NCBI GenBank assembly: GCA_950295325.1
Contig: OX485809.1
Span: forward strand, 436,001-500,000
Source of the DNA: Polytrichum commune
Lineage: Eukaryota > Streptophyta > Polytrichopsida > Polytrichales > Polytrichaceae
Reading direction: 5' to 3'
Length of the DNA stretch: 64,000 nt
Shown here: positions 1-10,245 of the stretch, one piece after another
Position numbering within the stretch: position 1 is the first letter of the stretch
Layout of the letters: each line of letters starts with the position of its first letter
The notes under the pieces: model-generated
Told to the model about the DNA's origin: nothing
What the model saw: the letters and a program-made list of their open reading frames with translations, nothing else
The model's database searches: none
Translations under genes and position numbers: made by a program

Positions 1-3000
1 CAGCTTAGCTTACACCAATCCGACAGACTTGTACTTGAAAACGTGTGGCCGACCTTTAAAATAGCTCCCCCAAACTGAAGGAATCAGAGCTAGCTTGGGA
101 ATATGAAATATTAACTTATACAAGTGGTTGACCGAGTCAGTTTCCAACGAGCAGTTTGGAACCCTAGCTTTTTATATTCTTTAAGGAGATTTCCTCATGA
201 GTGGTGTTCTTCCTTGCAGGCTCTCACTTCCTCTGCTTTCAAGTGGAGCAGGAGTAAGAGTGCATGCAAATTCTTCCCATTGAATTTCAACTTCTTCATG
301 TTACACAACCGGTTGCTCGTCCAAGTGGAGGGCACTTCCACCTATCCACGCAGAGAGCATTTCATCTGTATTCTCGAATTTTGTTCATGAGCAAACCGGT
401 TATGTCCCATAAATGGTTTGAGTAGCTTGGGCTGTTACTTCCTACTATCACAGTTTCCGTACATAGTCAGGTCTTGAATTTTTTGATTTTTTAGTTTCTA
501 GTTTCATAATTGGTCATTCAACCAAGTTGAGAGCACTTGCAACAATTCTTAGGGTGTATATTTATATTCATGCAAAGAGCATTTCATCTGTGATCTTCAA
601 AACCTACCTTTAAGCAGACCGGTTATACCCCAAAACAATTCGAGTAGGTAGGTCATGGGTATTTTAGACGGTTTGACTCTGGAAATAACATCGGAAACCT
701 CAAATTAGTCCAACAAGATAAAACTAGAATGAATTTGCCCTCAACATGTAGGGGACTCGTTTTTCACTAGAGCTCAGTCATACACGACTGATGGGTTTAC
801 ATAGACGTCCCAAACCCCAAGGCCTACTGCAGTATGTCAACTACTGTCCTACCGCCGGTTTTGTAGTCTGTGGTGGAGCCTGCTGGTGTTCTGCTGGAAC
901 TACCCAAATCAATTTAAGGTCCACAAGGTGCTCCGCTGGAAACAAACATTCTTACGACTCTCTATTTTGTGTTCTTTACTGCGAAGTCAGATTTCTTAGT
1001 TTCCCCAGCCTCTTGCTCAAGGTGGATCAAATTAGTCCAGCTCGTATCTTTTTTGCAGAGTCTGGATGAACACTCCTTGCGGACAGCGTGTTCTAAGTAT
1101 CAGCCACTCGTTTTACAATGACCATATTTGAGCTTTGGGCTGGAAGGATGCACTGGTATGTACGAACATTCCCTCTCCTCTTTCTGACGGAGCAAATTAT
1201 TATTCATCGGTGGTAGATGTATGTGTGAAAATGAAATGGGTAGTCTGTGAATGGTGTTGGTAGTTTCATTTTTAATCAGTTGCAGCGCGCCCTTGAAAGA
1301 ATATTACACTAGAAACATAATAGTTCCCAATAATTGACATGCATCACAAGAAAATTGTCCACGTCACCGGGAAAGCTCTAACATCTATCATAGTGGTAGA
1401 TTAACATATTTCTTCTAGTGGCGCAGGATGATTGCCGAGGACTCATATGCTAATAGTGTCAAGATTTACAATCAAACTCTGTATTTCTGGGGACAGAAGG
1501 ATGTGTGTGTGAGGTGAGGGATCGACTTGCGAGTGCAAGCTAGAGTGGTGTTCCACTAGAAGAAATCTTGTCTGTGACAATCACTTCTTGCAACTCAAAG
1601 ACGGTTGTCTTTGCGAGCAACGCCTTCAAATGAACAATGATTACTTGTAGTTGCGAGTTCATGTCGTTTATGCCTTCATGCCTTCAGTTTCTTATGCTAG
1701 AGGATCGGCTTGAGGTTGTAGAGACTCATTTTGTGAACTAGAATGATGTTTGACTAGTAAAAACCTTGTTCGTCATGACCACCTCTTGCAATTCAAAAAT
1801 CGGTCGCAATCGCCTTGCTGGCAAACCCTTGAAATTGACAAGTGTCTAGTTATAACGGACCAGTCGCAGTTGTGAAATTATGTCGTGTTTCCCTTCGTTT
1901 TCTTGCACTAGGGGGATTGACATCACTTTCGAAATTCTCATCTTTTGAGGTTAGTGCTTTTGGGTTTTGGGATTTTTTGGCCCTTGCCCTGGCACTTTGC
2001 ACGAGTATTATAGGTTTAATTAAGCCAAAACTTCATGATCCAGGCTGATCAATACAACTATACTAGGCTGGCAGGAATCACAATTTGTGCAGTTTAATCT
2101 GCTCGCACACAGTTTGATTTTCAAAGCACATAGGCTTTTTGTTCAGTCAAAAGCTTGGGTTTGAAATTGATTCTTTACAGAGCAAAGAATGAATGAATGA
2201 GTGAGTGAGTTTTGCCTTGACATGATTAGGATTATTGAAGTAGTACACTAAAGTTTCATATTCTCAAATAATTACATGTGGTGGGTATTAAATTAGTAAT
2301 ACTTGATCTTTACCATGACTTTTGAAGGACATGAATTCCAGTGGACCATGCTATGGACCCATGTACAGTAACGAGCTAAGACTTAGTAGGCACATCTAGG
2401 GGAGGACTTAAGGCCCCTACTTATAATGAGTTGCTTATCTGAGTATTTTCATTTAAGAATTACAATGGTGAGTAGAGGAATTGCACGAGATATTAAATTC
2501 TCAATTACTTATCGTAACATGTCATTGATTCAGGATGGGTTGATCATCTTGTTTTTTGATCGGAAAGGGAGGCTTACACTCAAGGATCACTACTTTACCT
2601 GCCAAGACCTCACCACACAAGTTTTAGTGGACTTGAGGACCACCCTCGAGTTGGAGAAGGTTGAAACTTGAAGGACCTGAAGGGCAGGTATGTATGTCTA
2701 AAATCCCCATGCTGATTAAGAAACTGGTTTAGGGTCCTCGACCCTCAAAAATGGTCAAGTCAAGTAATTTACTTTGTGCACCTTGATACTTAGGTTGAAC
2801 ACATGATCTTTACTAACGAGTCTATGTGTCAAAAGTCGTAACTCTGAGTTGCTCATAGACAGGAAGGACCACACCCGGAAGCTAAGAAATCTTGATTTTA
2901 TTGGGGATTTCCATAAATCACCTACTGTAGTTTGTGATGCAAAAATGTCGTTTAACACCCTTTGGAAGTCTAATCCACGTGTTTACTATCAAACCTAGAA

Positions 3001-3480
3001 TGGTAACCAGCTGGAATGCAAAGATCCTTTCTCTCATTTGTGTGTTGTCTGATGGTCCGACCTCATTGCAACTCATGTCCTTTTGGTGTCCACTCTTTAA
3101 CTACAAGTCGTGCCATATACCACTCAAATAGAGGTGTCCAATTAAGAAGTGACTCATCACCATGTCATAACACTCATTACCTTTTGCCAAAATTTGGGGC
3201 CTTATAACGTGGTTGGATCTCAAATTCTGACCTTTTTCTTACTAACCCACTTCTCCTAGGATATGGAGCATGTGATTAGTACGAGAATGCTTATCATATT
3301 TTGCAAGCAGAGTCCAATCTCTTTTAAACACATGCGTTTTTGGTATCAGTCATTGGAGTTGCACAAACCACATATTACTCAAATATAGACGTGGTCAATT
3401 AAGATAAGTAACCAAATTAGGCACATCTACCTAATCTCTCTCCCTCGTATCTAATTATATTACTTTAGTTTGTAGTCTTG
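1..3480. other. Gene-free 5' region with old repeats
   Basis: I see no convincing gene. Short ORFs here lack recognisable domains and show no splice-consistent structure. Bases about 1-130 resemble 48570-48950 (both contain the string GACAGACTTGTACTTGAAAA and a stretch around CTCCCCCAAACTGAA), so the start of the window lies in a dispersed repeat. Bases about 1519-1900 hold a diverged tandem duplication with a period near 184 bp: compare the segments beginning GGGATCGACTTG near 1519 and AGGATCGGCTTG near 1703, with a third partial unit near 1913. Confidence 0.6.
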
Positions 3481-3487
3481 TATATAA
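3481..3487 (+). promoter_or_regulatory. Candidate TATA box of the RNA cyclase gene
   Basis: TATATAA lies 95 bp upstream of the ATG at 3576 and 17 bp upstream of the alternative ATG at 3498. A plant TATA box normally directs initiation about 30 bp downstream, near 3512, which would exclude the 3498 start and favour 3576. This is inferred from spacing only. Confidence 0.4.
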
Positions 3488-3575
3488 GAATAGGATATTG
3501 AATATTAAATTTCACTTGATTAACACAGTGTATGGTGTTTTGTTGCACAGAGTACTAGACAGTCATATCATCAAA

Positions 3576-5390
3576 ATGTTGGAAGTGGTTAAGGTCGATG
3601 GAAATATTTTAGAAGGTGGCAGTCAAATACTCAAGAGTTGTGCAGTGGAAGTGGTTGAGGTCGATGGAAATATTTTAGAAGGTGGTGGTCAAATACTCAA
3701 GAATTGTGCAATGGAAGTGGTTGAAGTCGATGGAAATATTTTGGAAAGTGGTGGTCAAATACTCAGGAGTTGTGCAATGGAAGTGGTGGAGGTCGATGGA
3801 AATATTTTAGAAGGTGGCGGTCAAATACTCAGGAGTTGTGCAGTGGAAGCGGTTGAAGTCGATGGAAATATTTCAGAAAGTGGCGGTCAAATACTCAGGA
3901 GTTGTGCAGTGGAAGTGGTTGAGGTCGATGGAAATATTTTAGAAGGTGGCGGTCAAATACTCAGGAGTTGTGGAGTGGAAGCAGTTGAAGTCGATGGAAA
4001 CATTTTAGAAACTGGCGGTCAAATACTCAAGAGTTGTGCAGTAGAAGTGGTTGAGGTCGATGGAATTTTTTTAAAAGGTGAGGGTCAAATACTTAGGAGT
4101 TGTGCAGTGGAAGTGGTTGAGGTTGATGGACATATTTTAGAAGGTGGCAGTCAGATACTTAGGAGTTGTGCAGTAGAAGTGGTTGAGATCGATGGAAATA
4201 TTTCAAAAGGTGACGGTCAAATACTCAAGAATTGTGCAGTAGAAGTGGTTGAGGTTGATGGAAATATTTTAGAAGGTGGCGGTCAGATACTCAGGAGCTG
4301 TGCAGCTTACGCAGCGATTCTCCGCAAACGTGTTCGCTTTATAAACATCAGAGCCAATAGACCCAAGCCGGGGTTAAGACCCGCACATATTGAAGGGCTA
4401 AAGCTCGTTGCAACTTTAACAAATGGTGATTTGGTGGGTGCAATTGAGGGATCCCAAGATGCCACGTACACTCCAGGTCAAATAATTTGTAACGACGATG
4501 ACAATGGATCTGACAACAACACGGAATCTGACGAGTTTCTCAAGGTTGAAGTCAAGACTGAAAGAGTGGGAGCTTCCTCTCTCCTTGTACAGGGAGCCTT
4601 GCCGATGCTCTTGTTTGCTCCCAAAAGTATTGAACTGGTACTTAAACTTGCGGGGACAAAAGTCTTTTACGAGCCCCCAATCGATTACATGAAGCATGTC
4701 CTAGTTCCGTTACTTTGCGCGCAATTCAAGGTAAATGTTGAGATGGAGATCGTGAACCGCGGGTACATGCCACGGGGCGGCGGAATTCTCACCTTGAAAG
4801 TGGCCGATCCCACAGACTCGGTTTTACAGCCGATCCAGATGCTCCACCGAGGCACTCTCCTCAAAATTGTCGCCAAGCTTTGTGGCAATGGCCACCCGGC
4901 GCACCCTGAGTTTGTCGACGACGTTCATGAGGCTCTGTTGAGAAAGCTACGTGAGAAGGGTGTCGAGGATGAAGTTTTCGTGGAATTCGTATGTGAGATC
5001 GACGGGATGGATACAAACGTGCAGCTAGAATGTCGGCTCTTTCTTTATGCAGAAACGTCGGGAGGGTGTGTTCTCTCGGGCGCCTCGAAAGGAGGGTGTG
5101 AAAGCATGGATCCCGAGCTTTTGGCGTCTCAATCGGTGGAGCAACTGGTAAAGCAGTTGTCACACGGAGGCTGCATCGATGAATACTTACAGGATCAACT
5201 TATCATCTACATGTCCCTTGCGGAAGGAGTCTCCGAGATTTTAACAGGACCCATCACTTCGCACACGGAGACGGCTATTCACTTTGCAAATCATATGACG
5301 CAGGCGAGGATTATGGTCAAACCCATATCGGGTACCCCTAGAAATATCATTCGGTGTGATAATAGTCGATGCCAAAAGATAGCACTGTAA
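3576..5390 (+). CDS. RTCA: RNA 3'-terminal phosphate cyclase with 11-fold repeated N-terminal motif
   Basis: RtcA-type cyclases use ATP to convert RNA 3'-phosphates to 2',3'-cyclic phosphates through a covalent AMP-histidine intermediate. The unit from base 4248 to the stop covers a whole cyclase (about 380 residues; family 340-370): VEVDGNILEGGGQILRSC at the start, then NIRANRPKPGLRP, a TYTPG stretch, PPIDYM, RGYMPRGGG, LFLYAETSGGCVLSG, HGGCIDEYLQDQ and finally SHTETAIHF. The histidine codon at 5262-5264 in that last motif corresponds to the adenylated histidine, and the DEYLQDQ motif points to RTCA rather than the catalytically dead RCL1 class. No intron is visible. Upstream, in the same frame, ten more 22-residue copies of the N-terminal motif precede the true domain. 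I prefer the ATG at 3576 because of the TATA box at 3481; an ATG at 3498 is also in frame. Whether the enlarged protein is functional is unknown. Confidence 0.85.
   Translation: MLEVVKVDGNILEGGSQILKSCAVEVVEVDGNILEGGGQILKNCAMEVVEVDGNILESGGQILRSCAMEVVEVDGNILEGGGQILRSCAVEAVEVDGNISESGGQILRSCAVEVVEVDGNILEGGGQILRSCGVEAVEVDGNILETGGQILKSCAVEVVEVDGIFLKGEGQILRSCAVEVVEVDGHILEGGSQILRSCAVEVVEIDGNISKGDGQILKNCAVEVVEVDGNILEGGGQILRSCAAYAAILRKRVRFINIRANRPKPGLRPAHIEGLKLVATLTNGDLVGAIEGSQDATYTPGQIICNDDDNGSDNNTESDEFLKVEVKTERVGASSLLVQGALPMLLFAPKSIELVLKLAGTKVFYEPPIDYMKHVLVPLLCAQFKVNVEMEIVNRGYMPRGGGILTLKVADPTDSVLQPIQMLHRGTLLKIVAKLCGNGHPAHPEFVDDVHEALLRKLREKGVEDEVFVEFVCEIDGMDTNVQLECRLFLYAETSGGCVLSGASKGGCESMDPELLASQSVEQLVKQLSHGGCIDEYLQDQLIIYMSLAEGVSEILTGPITSHTETAIHFANHMTQARIMVKPISGTPRNIIRCDNSRCQKIAL
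3588..4313 (+). repeat. 11 x 66-bp in-frame tandem repeat in RTCA
   Basis: Ten full 66-bp units begin at 3588 and every 66 bp after; the eleventh starts at 4248 and leads directly into the cyclase body. Each unit encodes a version of VEVDGNILEGGGQILRSCA followed by VEV. All units are exactly 66 bp and none has a stop. Units differ by scattered replacements (for example NISESGGQ, IFLKGEGQ, NISKGDGQ, NILETGGQ), so the copies have diverged in amino acid sequence while frame was kept. Confidence 0.97.
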
Positions 5391-5588
5391 CTTGCAAACC
5401 TTCAATTGAATAATGTTAAGCCACAATACCTAGAAGTGAAGTGGGCCACTTCACTTCACACATCACATAACAAAATCTAGGATTCCTGTAACTCCCGTAC
5501 CATGTGCCCATCTCAATCTTAAAAGGTGTGATAATATTTGACAGTATAACATTCTGTATTGTGCAAATCCTTTATATGAATGGTTTAA
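5391..5588. other. 3' flank of the cyclase gene
   Basis: AT-rich sequence between the cyclase stop codon and the proposed piggyBac left end. Nothing else recognisable. Confidence 0.4.
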
Positions 5589-6314
5589 CCCCTAACTGCC
5601 CGAGCGACCATATATGGTCGACCAAAAATTTTGGCTCGTTTGTGTGTGGGTAGTTAAATTCCTTTGACCGTGAAATTTTTTTTGGCGGGTAGTATGAAAG
5701 GGCAACTTTTGGATTGAGGCATTTTTGACCAAAAAGATTAAATATTTGATTTTAGAGAGGGTCGCAAAGGCATATATGTCCTACTAGTAGAAAAGGGCAG
5801 CATTGGAGAACCAATGAGAATTTCCCATCCATTGAGCGGTCAAGTAAAAAAAACTTTGTGGAGGCAATGGGTTTGGCTCTTGGTAAAGTGGAAAGTAATG
5901 GGCCCTTGATTGGAGAAAATGGCGCTTCGTTTGGCGCGGTAAATCATGAATTTGTAACCAATGAGATCACTCCATGCTCGCAACCTCCTAAATGAAAAAA
6001 AGGTGCACTGTAGCCACTGTGGCAAGGGGTGGCGGGAACCTCATCACTTCCAACCGCCTCTGTTGCTTTCACAACATGAAGACATGAAAATGGCGGTGCT
6101 CACAACGGATTGAAATGAGAAAAAATGGAAAAAATTATACCAACACAACGTTGCAAAGTGGTTCAACTAACAAATCAGTAAGGAATTTCATAAAAAACAC
6201 CAACATTATGCAAGATAACGGTTAGTGATGGGTTGAATGCAAAAAGTGTGTATATATGTTTGAACCATTCAAATTCCAATTCACAGGTCTTCATTGTCAT
6301 AGAAATTTGTCACA

Positions 6315-7572
6315 ATGGACGACATTCCAAACCCTCCTATCTCTCTTTGCTACATCGGAGGACCAGTAGACATAGTTCGAAATTGGGTAAGGTTGCAAGG
6401 TGCAAGTGTACAACAAGAGAGAGTTATTCTAGCAGCATTGGATTCAAACTATCTTGCAAAGTTGCCCAAGCCAAAGAAGTGGCGAGAGATCGGCACTATA
6501 CCAAGGAATAGAGCGTTTAGATCTAGGTACTATCAACAAGTAGCTCACATTTTAGGGTGGAAGGAGAGACATGTGCATGGATTTTCGGAGGCCGTGAGAG
6601 ACACCTTGAGGAAAGAGGTGTGGCCAGACCATGGAGAGGAACAAAGAGACATGGCAACAGATAATTCTCAAGGCATTGGAGAGAAGAGGAGCCCACACAT
6701 TGGGGCTTCATTGGAGCGATCTGCAATTGCCAAGGGAGGTGAATCTAAGTCGGAAGGCGCCCAAGTTAGCAGTAAGGAGGTGCACATCAAAGATAACAAC
6801 GACCACACAAGTCACATACACAAAAGGATGGTCAGAGGGAAGGAAGCGAGCGGGGGAAAGATTGAGGATTGTTGTGAAGAAGGGGAGCATCATGACGGCG
6901 GACAAGGCATCTACACCAAGAAACGATCAAGACCTGAAGAGGAAGGCAACGGAAGTAGTGGATTTGCAACCAAGTCCAAAGGGACAACGGGACGTGTACT
7001 TCCAAAGTGGTTTGAAAGACTTTAGATTTACAGAGCTTGTAGTACAAGACCATGAAGTAGCAGTGAGAGTTCCAAGGTATGTTGTGAGTGAGTTAGCGCA
7101 ATTGGGAGATGAAGAACAAGATTTAGAGTGGATATTAGGCGTGGTGCAAAGGAGCTACATTGAAGAGCAATCAAATGCTAGAATGTATGATGTTTTATTT
7201 ACTGGTGGAATTAGAAAATGTATTCCAAGTGGATTCACGGAGCAAATATTGAGGCATGAAAAAAATGCAATACAACCCACAAACAATGTTGAGCCAACAT
7301 CTAATATTTCCAGTGACGACGAGTCGGAAGATGAGGATGGGAGTAGAGATGGAGATGACAGTTGGCCGGTAACATATGAAGATGACCTTTATGACCAAGC
7401 AGCCGAATGGGAAGCTTGGGCACAATCGCTTGAGGCGGCCAACACGAAAGCAGATGGTCAGCAAGGAATTGGATCTACAACTGGTGTCGAGGATGTCCGA
7501 ACAGCAGGGAGGGTGCAGGCAGTGGCACCTGCGAAAGGAGTGCAGCAGGTCAGTAGTGAGATCTTTCATTAA
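6315..7572 (+). pseudogene. Frameshifted ORF inside the piggyBac element (unknown protein)
   Basis: Two overlapping open frames, 6315-7025 and 6631-7572, read as one protein if the frame changes near 6630-6650. The N-terminal part starts MDDIPNPPISLCYIGGP and is basic in the middle. The C-terminal part contains a segment beginning WILGVVQRSYIEE, with YDVLFTGG and IRKCIPSGF, which resembles a small chromo/Tudor-like beta-barrel, followed by an acidic tail with SSDDESEDEDGS. Acidic N-terminal regions are common in piggyBac transposases, so this could be an upstream exon of the transposase at 10246 or a separate accessory protein; the sequence does not decide. I do not recognise it as any named family. 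Either a frameshift or an unrecognised small intron joins the two parts. Confidence 0.45.
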
Positions 7573-7946
7573 GATATTTATAAGTCTATCATAGTGGTCA
7601 ATTTGAATCTTTCTTTATCAGTCGCAAAAAATTGCCTAGACCTCTGATCCGTCTGTGAAAACAGAGAAGATTGAGGCACTTGTATCCAACAATACAGTAA
7701 TACACTATATGATGCCACTCTGAGAACAGACATAAGATACGAGTTCAAGTGCACACCTGCAAACTCAGCACACCTCCACACCTGAAAACTCAGCCACAAT
7801 GAAATCTATAAGAAGTGGATCCCTGATGTGATGTTACAAGCAATTCATACATGCAAAGACCGGCCAGTGTTTGGTCGTTCAATTTCTCTGACTACTAGGC
7901 AATGTCCAGAACTCTGAAGATGAGTTAAACGAGTGAGAGGATACAA

Positions 7947-8252
7947 TTGGACTGTGATTTCAGAGAACCTTCATCTCATAAAAGCGGGGTTAGCTCAAGC
8001 AGCGTGATCGCCGAAAGCCAAGTAGAGGTTAGGAGACCACCTGATGGTCCAGGAAGTAACAGTAACAGCAGACACATTCAACCTGTCCAGCCGGAAGCCT
8101 TGATTCGGAAGTTGTGCACCTTCTTCGAAAAGGGGGAAGGGAGCATTTCGGAAGCTCATGTCGCGGAGCACTTCGGAGACCTGATCTCTAATCGCGATCT
8201 GTCTCTGTTCCGAAACAGATGGCAATTTTAGAGAAAAGACCGCATGAATCGA
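7947..8252 (+). pseudogene. Probable ERCC6/CSB (CHR8) C-terminal fragment
   Basis: The reading frame contains SSSSVIAESQ and, at about 8090-8216, EALIRKLCTFFEKGEG followed by AHVAEHFGDLISNRDL and SLFRN. This pattern (leucine-rich helix, aromatic, glycine, then a histidine-phenylalanine pair, then LFRN) matches my memory of the C-terminal tail of plant CSB/ERCC6 DNA-repair ATPases, in which LFKNLLKEIATLEK follows. Here the continuation KQMAILEKRPHES is present but in another frame, consistent with loss of a few bases after LFRN. No helicase domain lies nearby, so this is a captured or retro-copied exon fragment, not a gene. It lies inside the proposed piggyBac element. Confidence 0.45.
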
Positions 8253-9880
8253 ACATACATAGATGCCACTCTGAGAACAGACATAGTGATTGCCAACAAC
8301 CTGCAGGAAGAATTGAAATCGCGAAGTCTCACATGAATCAAACACTGATCCAGTCTCACATGAAATTAAACACCGACCCAGTCTCACATGAATCAAACAC
8401 TGACCCATTCTCAAATTTCTTTATTGCACCAACTTGAAGAAGCTATCACTTACATTGGCAGATGTATTGAATTGCAGAAAACAAAAGCAGGTAGAGAGGA
8501 GCGAGTCAGAAACTTACCTGCTCCTGTCGACAATGCTGGGGTTGCGAGGCGGATGGGCGAAGAAGAGGAGGTGTTCCCACATTTAGGCGCTTGGGAGGAG
8601 ATTTCGAAGTGTCAGAGTGCAGTGCCGCTCGGCAGCACAGCGCGTGGCCAGCAGAGCAGGCGCCCTGGCGCGAAGCAGCGAGGAGCGCAGGCCAGTGTCC
8701 GAAAAGTTTTTGAAGTTATTGAGGTTAATTGCCTACCTCTTTAAAAGGGCATAGGCTATTTCCCTCATGGCATAGGTTGCATCCTACAATATCAAATTTT
8801 TGTAAGTTGAAAACCTTTTGAGTTTTTAAGTTACCCGCCAATTGCCTTCAAAACTAATTTTTAGTAGGTTAAAATCCTTCATATCTTTTAATGTTGTAGG
8901 CTTTAAATTCAAAATTTGAGTACTAAGTGGTATCCTTGGCAGGAATTGAACCTGACTAAGCCCTTCACCACGTTTGAAGGCCAAGGATTAACCAACACTT
9001 TTTTAAAGAGTTGATTATAATGAAAGGTTGCTAAAATTAACACACACACACGGAGAGTTCAAATTGCTGCGAACATTCGTAACCACAAAACTATCCAGCA
9101 AAAACCTCGCACACACACAGACAGAGTTCAAATCGCTCACAGAGTTCAAATCGCTGACCTCGCACACACACACACACACACAGAGTTGCTTGATCTGCGA
9201 CACTTGAATTTCAACGTTGCTTGCGCGAGAGATTGAGAGAGTTGCTTGATCTGCGAGACTGCGACACTTGAATTTCAACACAGCGAGCGAGCGAGCGAGA
9301 GAGAGAGAGATGCTTCAGAGAGAGGAGTTGTGATGAATGGTATTTGTAAAGATTGGCGGGAAGGGAGTTAGGGCTATTATTGATATCCGTCTATGTGCCA
9401 CCCAAGAGCCCCGAGTATTAGCCTAAAGATATGTACTTAGGTCAACTAATTTCCCAATTTGAAGAAGGATGAATGGCTAAAATCCTCTCTTTTAAAAACT
9501 TTGTAGGCAAAATTTCCTACATATTTTTTATCACATAGGTTGATATCCTATGTTTTTAAATTGTCCATAGGCTCTTTGTCCTACGCTTTCAAAATTTTAT
9601 AGGCTAAGTTACAAATTTTGTAGGCTGCATTTACACTAGCCTTAGGCTCTTGGCGGACTATGGCGCAGGCAACGGCTGCTGGTAAGCTTTATTTTTTTTC
9701 TATTTTTTTTGTTTATTTAGCCACTGAGAAGTCATCTGGAAGATTTTTGGGGATAATCGGTTCAGATCCTAGTGTTTGCAAGTCCAACCTGTTACATGAT
9801 CACATCCTCCGGTTTTCCTTTATTAAATTGGGGTACATTCTATAAATTTCCTCCAAGATGATAGTAATTTTTCTGCTAAA
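8253..9880. other. Non-coding interior of the piggyBac element
   Basis: No supported gene. A GC-richer stretch at 8500-8745 is open in one frame but has no recognisable domain. Bases about 9040-9180 contain (CA)n/(ACAC)n tracts and 9280-9312 a (GA)n tract. Bases about 9740-9885 are related to 48640-48770, so a dispersed repeat is nested here. Confidence 0.5.
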
Positions 9881-9885
9881 TAGAA

Positions 9886-10130
9886 CTTCAACCGGTTATT
9901 TCTAGAACTCAACCAGTTCATATGTAAATACCCGCTTCAACCGGTTATTTCTAGAACTCAACCAGTTCATATGTAAATACCTGCTTCAACCGGTTATTTC
10001 TAAAACTCAACCAGTTCATATGTAAATACCTGCTTCAACCGGTTATTTCTAGAACTCAACCAGTTCATATGTAAATACCTGCTTCAACCGGTTATTTCTA
10101 GAACTCAATCAATTCATATGTAAATACTTG
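9886..10130 (+). repeat. 5 x 49-bp tandem repeat
   Basis: Units start at 9886, 9935, 9984, 10033 and 10082, each beginning CTTCAACCGGTTATTTCTAG and containing CAACCAGTTCATATG. They are nearly identical, with decay in the last unit. A single diverged relative lies near 48776 within the related dispersed repeat, so the array is a local expansion of a unit that exists as one copy elsewhere. Confidence 0.95.
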
Positions 10131-10245
10131 CCGGTTCTCCCCGATCATTGCATGTGAGAGGGCAATGAGTAAGAGGACCAAATTGTGCATTATTTTGTTA
10201 TTCTTTTTTTCCAAATAAAGAGCTCTTTGGTTATCCTAAAATCAT

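Noticed and set aside
791-1069. A 92-codon Cys-containing frame
   Set aside because: No signal peptide, domain or paralogue; its surroundings look like decayed repeats.
3588-4313. A CRISPR-like regular array
   Set aside because: Units are contiguous 66-bp copies without unique spacers and are in frame with a cyclase gene.
4416-5426. Reverse-strand ORFs over the cyclase body
   Set aside because: Shadow frames of a well-supported plus-strand gene; no domains.
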